In this document: positions 7,200 to 10,478 of the stretch, piece by piece
How positions within the stretch are numbered: position 1 is the first letter of the stretch
How the letters are laid out: each line of letters starts with the position of its first letter
Source: DATEVL01 sp035281845
Lineage (GTDB): Bacteria > Chloroflexota > Anaerolineae > Anaerolineales > E44-bin32
Assembly: GCA_035281845.1 (NCBI GenBank)
Contig: DATEVL010000001.1
Span: forward strand, 1 to 10,478
DNA length: 10,478 bases
Direction: 5' to 3'
Notes under the pieces: model-generated
The model's database searches: none
Told to the model about the DNA's origin: nothing
Seen by the model: the letters and a program-made list of their open reading frames with translations, nothing else
Made by a program: the position numbers and the translations under genes

Positions 7200-7219
7200 G
7201 GCTCCGGCCCTACGGAGCC
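7200..7219 (-). terminator. Hairpin over the XRE-cupin stop codon
   Basis: GGCTCCG and CGGAGCC form a perfect 7-bp stem with a 6-nt loop that contains the TAG stop codon of the regulator (7210-7212). The absence of a following U-tract makes it an uncertain terminator. Confidence 0.35.
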
Positions 7220-7848
7220 TCGACGGCAGGATCGATCGGCGCGAGGCGGGTCTGATGCGTTTGTCCAGGTTGCTCATCGGATTCAAATCCAGAGAGGACG
7301 AGCAGCATCTGAGTCACGTTCGGTCCTGGATTCCGCCAGCGATGCTCCTGGTAGGCGCGAAACAACAGACTGTCACCCGGTTCGAGCTCATACCCCGCCC
7401 CCTCGACGAGATACTCGAGGCGCCCTCGAAGGCAATAGACGAACTCGTGTCCTCCGTGCACCATCCCACCTGGGCCGCTGGTGCCTCCACTCTCGAGCGT
7501 GAGTATGAGCGGCTCCACCCTCCCATCGAAGGACTCGCCCCCCAGACCCTCCCACAATCCCCGCGGGATAGGCAGCCGAGCCCTCTCCGTTGCCCGCCGA
7601 AAGACAATCGGCCCGCGTTTCTCCTCCACCTGGAATAGCCGCGATATGCCTACGCCTAGGGCCTCGGCCACCCGGTAGAGGGTGCTGACGGAGGGGGACG
7701 ATAGACCTCGTTCGATCATGCTCAGGGCGTTAGCCGACAGCCTGCTGCTCTTCGCTAGCTCGCGCAACGACATCCCTCGAGCCTGCCGCAGCTCTCGAAT
7801 GCGCTCTCCTACGCGGATCGACACCGCCTCGCCTTGAGTCTGGTCCAT
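7210..7848 (-). CDS. XRE-family transcriptional regulator with C-terminal cupin domain
   Basis: This 212-residue protein has an N-terminal helix-turn-helix (about residues 12-72), with MSLRELAKSSRLSANALSMIERGLSSPSVSTLYRVAEALGV-type spacing. A connecting segment and a small cupin barrel (about 112-186) follow. Cupin motif 1 is HGGHEFVYCLRGRLEY (131-146), and motif 2 is LEPGDSLLFRAYQEHRWRN (155-173). His131, His134, Glu135 and His169 could bind a metal or ligand. Members of this family sense small metabolites and control nearby catabolic or stress genes. The frame extends 20 codons further upstream, but GGAGG (complement of 7854-7858) lies 5 nt before ATG 7848, and family proteins begin near the helix-turn-helix, so this start is chosen. 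It is divergent from the ArsR operon and co-oriented with the enoyl-CoA hydratase gene, so either could be its target. Confidence 0.9.
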   Translation of the reverse strand: MDQTQGEAVSIRVGERIRELRQARGMSLRELAKSSRLSANALSMIERGLSSPSVSTLYRVAEALGVGISRLFQVEEKRGPIVFRRATERARLPIPRGLWEGLGGESFDGRVEPLILTLESGGTSGPGGMVHGGHEFVYCLRGRLEYLVEGAGYELEPGDSLLFRAYQEHRWRNPGPNVTQMLLVLSGFESDEQPGQTHQTRLAPIDPAVEAP

Positions 7849-7853
7849 CACCG

Positions 7854-7858
7854 CCTCC
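7854..7858 (-). promoter_or_regulatory. Ribosome binding site that sets the XRE-cupin start
   Basis: A consensus GGAGG read on the minus strand ends 5 nt before ATG 7848. This argues against the alternative in-frame ATG at 7908. Confidence 0.65.
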
Positions 7859-7881
7859 AATGAGACAAAGTGGGGGGAAAT

Positions 7882-7889
7882 ATTCGAAT
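7882..7889. promoter_or_regulatory. ATTCGAAT palindrome in front of XRE-cupin gene
   Basis: This perfect 8-bp palindrome is followed by G, giving a GAATG word like those near the ArsR gene. It lies 33 bp from the XRE-cupin start, where a bound protein could block its transcription or early elongation. It may be a weaker second site for the ArsR protein. Confidence 0.35.
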
Positions 7890-7947
7890 GACAAGCCAAC
7901 TTGAGCATAGGGCGCTTTCCGTACCAGTTTGCGTGACAGAGGGAACC

Positions 7948-7982
7948 GGTTGGCGGTGACCTGTGTCAATTCCAGGCCAACC
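7948..7982. promoter_or_regulatory. GGTTGGC...GCCAACC inverted repeat in the divergent control region
   Basis: GGTTGGC (7948-7954) and GCCAACC (7976-7982) are exact reverse complements 21 bp apart. Nested inside them is TGAC-CTGT-GTCA (7957-7968). A third GCCAAC copy sits at 7895-7900. These are candidate operator half-sites for the XRE-cupin regulator or the ArsR protein. An AACCGGTT palindrome (7944-7951) overlaps the left arm. Confidence 0.4.
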
Positions 7983-7994
7983 TCTTCTTCGTTA

Positions 7995-8019
7995 CATTCT
8001 TCACGAATGCGGACATTCG
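7995..8019. promoter_or_regulatory. Triple half-site cluster before the ArsR gene (probable operator)
   Basis: CATTC (7995-7999), GAATG (8005-8009) and CATTC (8014-8018) alternate in orientation, with gaps of 5 and 4 bp. The right pair extends to CGAATG-CGGA-CATTCG (8004-8019). It ends 25 bp before the ArsR start codon. A weak TTCACG-16 bp-TATGTC promoter-like pair (8000-8027) would place the dyad between -35 and -10, the usual position of an ArsR repressor site. Half-sites of the ATTC/GAAT type are known for sulfide-sensing ArsR proteins such as SqrR and BigR, though with a longer spacer. Confidence 0.5.
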
Positions 8020-8044
8020 CCTATGTCCATGAAAGCGAGGTCGA

Positions 8045-8377
8045 GTGGACGCCCATCTTGAGCGCGAAGTCCACGAGCTGCACGCCGGGCTGTGCAGCGC
8101 CTTGGCCGATCCCACGCGTTTGATGATCTTGTACTCGCTCGCGGAGTCGGCTCGCAGCGTCAACGACCTTTCCGAGCATCTGGGGGTCCCCCAGCCGACG
8201 ACCTCCCGTCACCTCAAGATTCTGCGCGACCGCGGGCTGGTCGCTCCCACGCGGGCGGGCGCCAACGTCATCTACTCGCTCACCGACACCCGTTTGATAG
8301 AGGCGCTCGATTTGCTGCGAGCGGTGATGCGTGACGTGTTCGACCACCGAGCGGCGGCGGTGAGCCGAGTCGAGTGA
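8045..8377 (+). CDS. ArsR/SmtB-family winged-helix repressor
   Basis: This 110-residue protein is a single winged helix. The hallmark ALADPTRLMIL is at 19-29, the recognition helix is in PQPTTSRHLKILRDRGLV (49-66), the wing is APTRAGANVIYSL (67-79), and a C-terminal dimerisation helix follows (82-103). The only cysteine is Cys17. As I recall the family, BigR, SqrR and YgaV place one of two sulfide-sensing cysteines just after the RLxIL stretch; here that position is Tyr30, and no C-terminal Cys exists. A metal-binding CxC motif is also absent. The GTG start at 8045 follows GAGG (8037-8040) by 4 nt. The gene leads a + strand operon with a cytochrome and two YeeE/YedE proteins, overlapping or abutting the next gene, so it most likely represses its own operon. 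Confidence 0.9.
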   Translation: MDAHLEREVHELHAGLCSALADPTRLMILYSLAESARSVNDLSEHLGVPQPTTSRHLKILRDRGLVAPTRAGANVIYSLTDTRLIEALDLLRAVMRDVFDHRAAAVSRVE

Positions 8378-8403
8378 GGTTCACACCACGAGCTGAGAAA
8401 ACC

Positions 8404-9303
8404 ATGCCCTTCTCTTGGAAACCCATCGCCCTCTCCTCCGCAGGTGTCTTGCTCCTCGCCGGCGGTGTCGCGCTCTCGACGCCTTCCCCGGCCGCGGCCC
8501 AGTGCGGGTCGCAAAGCTCCTCGTGCGAGAACTGTCACGAGGTCCAGGCCCAGATGCCGGTGAACGGCAACGGGGACTGGCACGTGTCGCACGCCTTTGG
8601 CGATTTCTGCGAGTTCTGTCACGCGGGTAACGTCCAGGCGACCGATGCCGAGACGGCCCACCAGGGAATGGTCGAACCGCTCGCCGATCCGGCCTCCAGC
8701 TGCGGCGCCTGCCACCCGACGGACGTAGCCGATCTCGCCATCGTGTACGGCACCGCGCTGGGAATTCAGGTCGGATCCGTGGCGGATGGGCCACCCGCCG
8801 CGGCACCGACGGCGGCCCCGACGCCCACCGAACCTACGCTCGCGGCAGCCGTGGCCGCTACGTCTTCTTCCGCCGACATGGTCGATTACAACGCGCAGTA
8901 CGCGGAGACCGTCGAGGGCCAGCAACCGGGACAGACCGGCAACGTGATCCTCGGCGCGCTGGTTGCCCTGATCGTCATCGGCGGCGGATGCTATATGGTC
9001 TGGAACGAGCGCCGCCGGCGGCGCTCGGCTGCCTCCCCTGCGGTCACCCCCACCCCCTCCTCGGACACCCCGGTCGAGGCGACGCCGACGGGTGGAACAT
9101 CGCCGGACTCCAGCGATCTGCTCTCCGCCATCGCCGCGCTCGATCCCCTCGGGAGGCGCGGCCTGGAGAAGCTTCTTCGGGATCCAAAGACCGCGTCTGA
9201 TCTGCTTCACCGGCTTGCCCGCCTCGACCCAGAAATGATACGAAGCCTGCGCGGCCTCGACCGCGAGACGCGCGCTCTACTACTGGCCCTGACCAGCGAG
9301 TGA
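8404..9303 (+). CDS. Membrane-anchored triheme c-type cytochrome with cytosolic helical tail
   Basis: The product has 299 residues from ATG 8404. A signal peptide (1-33, hydrophobic ALSSAGVLLLAGGVAL, probable cleavage after AAA) is followed by three CXXCH heme sites: CENCH (41-45), CEFCH (69-73) and CGACH (100-104). Exactly three further His residues lie between them (60, 63, 86), enough for bis-His ligation of all three hemes. A Pro/Ala/Thr linker (about 130-145) leads to one membrane span (about 180-200), then an ERRRRR stop-transfer signal that puts the C-terminus in the cytosol. The tail (about 236-299) is helical and repeats LDPxxxRxL at 246-254 and 274-282. A GTG start at 8374, overlapping the ArsR stop, would add 10 residues; the ATG gives a more standard signal peptide. 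Its place between a repressor and a sulfur transporter pair suggests extracytoplasmic electron transfer with sulfur compounds. I know of no named family for the full architecture. Confidence 0.85.
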   Translation: MPFSWKPIALSSAGVLLLAGGVALSTPSPAAAQCGSQSSSCENCHEVQAQMPVNGNGDWHVSHAFGDFCEFCHAGNVQATDAETAHQGMVEPLADPASSCGACHPTDVADLAIVYGTALGIQVGSVADGPPAAAPTAAPTPTEPTLAAAVAATSSSADMVDYNAQYAETVEGQQPGQTGNVILGALVALIVIGGGCYMVWNERRRRRSAASPAVTPTPSSDTPVEATPTGGTSPDSSDLLSAIAALDPLGRRGLEKLLRDPKTASDLLHRLARLDPEMIRSLRGLDRETRALLLALTSE

Positions 9304-9316
9304 ACAGGAGGAAACG

Positions 9317-9850
9317 ATGATTCGAATCCGGTACTTGTTCGCCCAGGAATTGTGGTCCCCCTATCTGGCCGGCGGCTTGCTCGGGGTCGTCGGATTGCTG
9401 GCCGTCGGCTTGAGCAACCACTTGCTCGGCGCTTCCGGCGGCTTCCAGAACCTGGCCGGGATCGCCGGCCAGGCGGTCGCGCCGGCGGCCTTCGACAATG
9501 TGTACTTCAACTACGTCATGCCGGCCGTGATCACCTGGAACGTTGTCCTGCTCGTCGGCATCTTTTTCGGCGGCACGCTGGGCGCCCTGAGCGCCCGCAC
9601 CTTCCGCTGGCGAACGATGCCCGATAAGCAGTGGGTGGAGGCCTTCGGCCCATCGCGCGTGAAGCGCTGGGGGATCGCCTTCGGGGGAGCGGCCATCCTC
9701 CAATACGCTGCCGGTATCGCCGGCGGATGCACCAGCGGCCTGGCCATATCGGGGGGCATGCTGCTGGCCCCGGCGGCGTTCCTCTTCATCGCCGGCATGT
9801 TCGCCTCCGGCATCCTCACCGCACTGATCATCTATCGAGGGAGGTTCTAG
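9317..9850 (+). CDS. YeeE/YedE family membrane protein, first half-transporter
   Basis: This 177-residue integral membrane protein has about four hydrophobic spans (roughly 14-34, 66-91, 118-138, 145-171). The family hallmark GGCTSGLAISGG (136-147) holds its only cysteine, Cys138. Full-length YeeE/TsuA thiosulfate transporters are about 350 residues with two similar halves; this one and the next gene are each about half that. They fit the split YeeE/PmpA-PmpB-like arrangement (formerly DUF395). In the full-length protein, conserved cysteines along the pore pass thiosulfate by transient S-H-S contacts. AGGAGG (9306-9311) 5 nt before ATG 9317 makes the start secure. The gene begins 13 nt after the cytochrome stop and ends 1 nt before the next start, so equal expression of the two halves is likely. 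Confidence 0.9.
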   Translation: MIRIRYLFAQELWSPYLAGGLLGVVGLLAVGLSNHLLGASGGFQNLAGIAGQAVAPAAFDNVYFNYVMPAVITWNVVLLVGIFFGGTLGALSARTFRWRTMPDKQWVEAFGPSRVKRWGIAFGGAAILQYAAGIAGGCTSGLAISGGMLLAPAAFLFIAGMFASGILTALIIYRGRF

Positions 9851-9851
9851 G

Positions 9852-10412
9852 ATGAGCAGCTTCCTGATCGCTCTGGTTCTGGGACTGGTGTTCGGATTTC
9901 TTCTCAACAAGGCTGGCCTGACGAGTTACCACAAGATCGTCAACGTCTTCCGGCTCACCGACATGGCCGTCCTCAAGTTCATGATGAGCGGATTGGTGGT
10001 GGCCATGATCGGCCTGTATGCCATGCGCGGCCTGGGCTGGATCACGTTCCCGGCGATCCCGGCGACGTACGTCGTTGGCAACCTGGCCGGCGGCTTGATC
10101 TTCGGTGTCGGAATGGCTCTTTCCGGTTTCTGTCCCGGAACGTGCGTCGCCGGCGCCGGGGAAGGCAAGCTCGATTACCTGATCCCCGGCATCCTCGGCT
10201 TCCTCACCGGGGCGGCGGCGTTCGGGTTGACCTATGAGAAGGTCTTCCCACAGATCTCGCGCCTGGCCGCCTACGGCAACGTCACGATCGGCCAACTGTG
10301 GAACGTCAACAGCTGGCTGGCCATCGCTGTGTTCTCGGCCATGAGCCTGTTCCTGTTCTATCTGATCGACCGCGGGCTCATCCGGAAGGACCGGTTGAGC
10401 TCGGCCAAGTGA
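9852..10412 (+). CDS. YeeE/YedE family membrane protein, second half-transporter
   Basis: This 186-residue protein has about five hydrophobic stretches (roughly 4-20, 38-58, 73-93, 109-127, 153-173). Its signature is GMALSGFCPGTCVAGAGEGK (87-106), with Cys94 and Cys98 in a CPGTC motif. The matching motif in many split YeeE/PmpB-type proteins is GxCPGT followed by a small residue, so the second cysteine here is noteworthy. It probably pairs with the preceding half-transporter to form one pore for thiosulfate, sulfide-derived or related sulfur species. GAGGGAGG (9837-9844) 7 nt before ATG 9852 supports the start. The C-terminus, DRGLIRKDR, is basic and likely cytosolic. A strong hairpin follows the stop codon. 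Confidence 0.9.
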   Translation: MSSFLIALVLGLVFGFLLNKAGLTSYHKIVNVFRLTDMAVLKFMMSGLVVAMIGLYAMRGLGWITFPAIPATYVVGNLAGGLIFGVGMALSGFCPGTCVAGAGEGKLDYLIPGILGFLTGAAAFGLTYEKVFPQISRLAAYGNVTIGQLWNVNSWLAIAVFSAMSLFLFYLIDRGLIRKDRLSSAK

Positions 10413-10415
10413 GGC

Positions 10416-10439
10416 GAGGGCCAGCTTCGGCTGGCCCTC
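10416..10439 (+). terminator. UUCG-capped 10-bp hairpin after the YeeE/YedE pair
   Basis: GAGGGCCAGC and GCTGGCCCTC are exact reverse complements around TTCG, giving a very stable C(UUCG)G tetraloop stem 3 nt after the stop. Only CTT follows, so as an intrinsic terminator it is imperfect. A new coding start with a ribosome binding site lies 14 nt downstream, so partial read-through or RNA-end protection is equally possible. Confidence 0.6.
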
Positions 10440-10452
10440 CTTCGAGGTGGAT

Positions 10453-10478
10453 ATGAGCGATCTGCGCGTGTCGCCCTC
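10453..10478 (+). CDS. Start of an unidentified gene, cut by the window edge
   Basis: ATG 10453 follows GAGG (10444-10447) by 5 nt and opens MSDLRVSP before the window ends. The position right after the transporter genes suggests a further member of the sulfur operon, but eight residues are too few to name it. Confidence 0.45.

Noticed and set aside
6841..7638. A 265-codon + strand frame across the XRE-cupin and hydratase genes
   Set aside because: It spans two opposite-strand genes and an intergenic promoter and has no recognisable domain.
7849..7908. A 20-codon upstream extension of the XRE-cupin protein
   Set aside because: The consensus ribosome binding site sits inside this extension, right before ATG 7848, and family proteins begin near the helix-turn-helix.
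7964..7969. A perfect TTGACA on the minus strand as the -35 box of the XRE-cupin gene
   Set aside because: No -10-like hexamer occurs 16-18 bp downstream, so it is not supported as a promoter.
8272..9210. A 312-codon - strand reading frame opposite the ArsR and cytochrome genes
   Set aside because: It runs antisense to two genes with solid domain evidence and consists of Arg/Gly-rich low-complexity sequence.
9044..9910. A 288-codon - strand reading frame opposite the YeeE/YedE gene
   Set aside because: Low-complexity antisense shadow; the + strand protein has conserved membrane motifs and a strong ribosome binding site.

Overview
The window is high-GC bacterial DNA, densely packed with genes. 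It holds eleven clear protein-coding genes plus the first codons of a twelfth at the right edge. No rRNA, tRNA, CRISPR array, insertion sequence or phage gene was seen. Two traits fit Chloroflexota or a similar high-GC, metabolically versatile lineage: an acyl-CoA mutase catalytic subunit without a fused B12 domain, and a Pro/Thr/Ala-rich linker in a membrane cytochrome. This placement is an inference from style, not a measured one.

Region 1 (1-5483, + strand) is a catabolic operon. It has the C-terminal 329 residues of an adenosylcobalamin-dependent acyl-CoA mutase large subunit, a hydantoinase/oxoprolinase A protein (ATP-binding), its B partner, and a hotdog-fold acyl-CoA thioesterase joined to B by a 4-nt ATGA overlap. 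The set looks like a pathway that pairs ATP-dependent ring opening or carboxylation with B12-dependent carbon-skeleton rearrangement of a CoA thioester. The substrate cannot be read from the sequence. A 215-bp gap with a GC-rich hairpin separates A from B.

Region 2 (5484-6282) carries a stand-alone hemerythrin-like gene with a full set of di-iron ligands. It is followed by a convergent intergenic region with two strong dyads.

Region 3 (6283-7848, - strand) has an XRE-cupin regulator followed by an enoyl-CoA hydratase/isomerase-family enzyme. The enzyme gene has its own good sigma70-like promoter and a dyad touching the -35 box. The hydratase shows an active-site-loop variant that recalls cyclic dienoyl-CoA hydratases.

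Region 4 (7849-8044) is the divergent control region between the XRE-cupin gene and an ArsR gene. It contains repeated GAATG/CATTC half-sites and repeated GCCAAC elements.

Region 5 (8045-10478, + strand) is a probable sulfur-handling operon. It runs ArsR repressor, a secreted-then-anchored triheme cytochrome c with a cytosolic helical tail, and two half-size YeeE/YedE membrane proteins that together would make one thiosulfate/sulfur-compound transporter. A UUCG-capped hairpin follows, then the start of another gene. The gene order resembles bigR/pmpAB-type sulfide-response operons, but a heme protein occupies a place where I would expect a persulfide enzyme. It is the most interesting part of the window.
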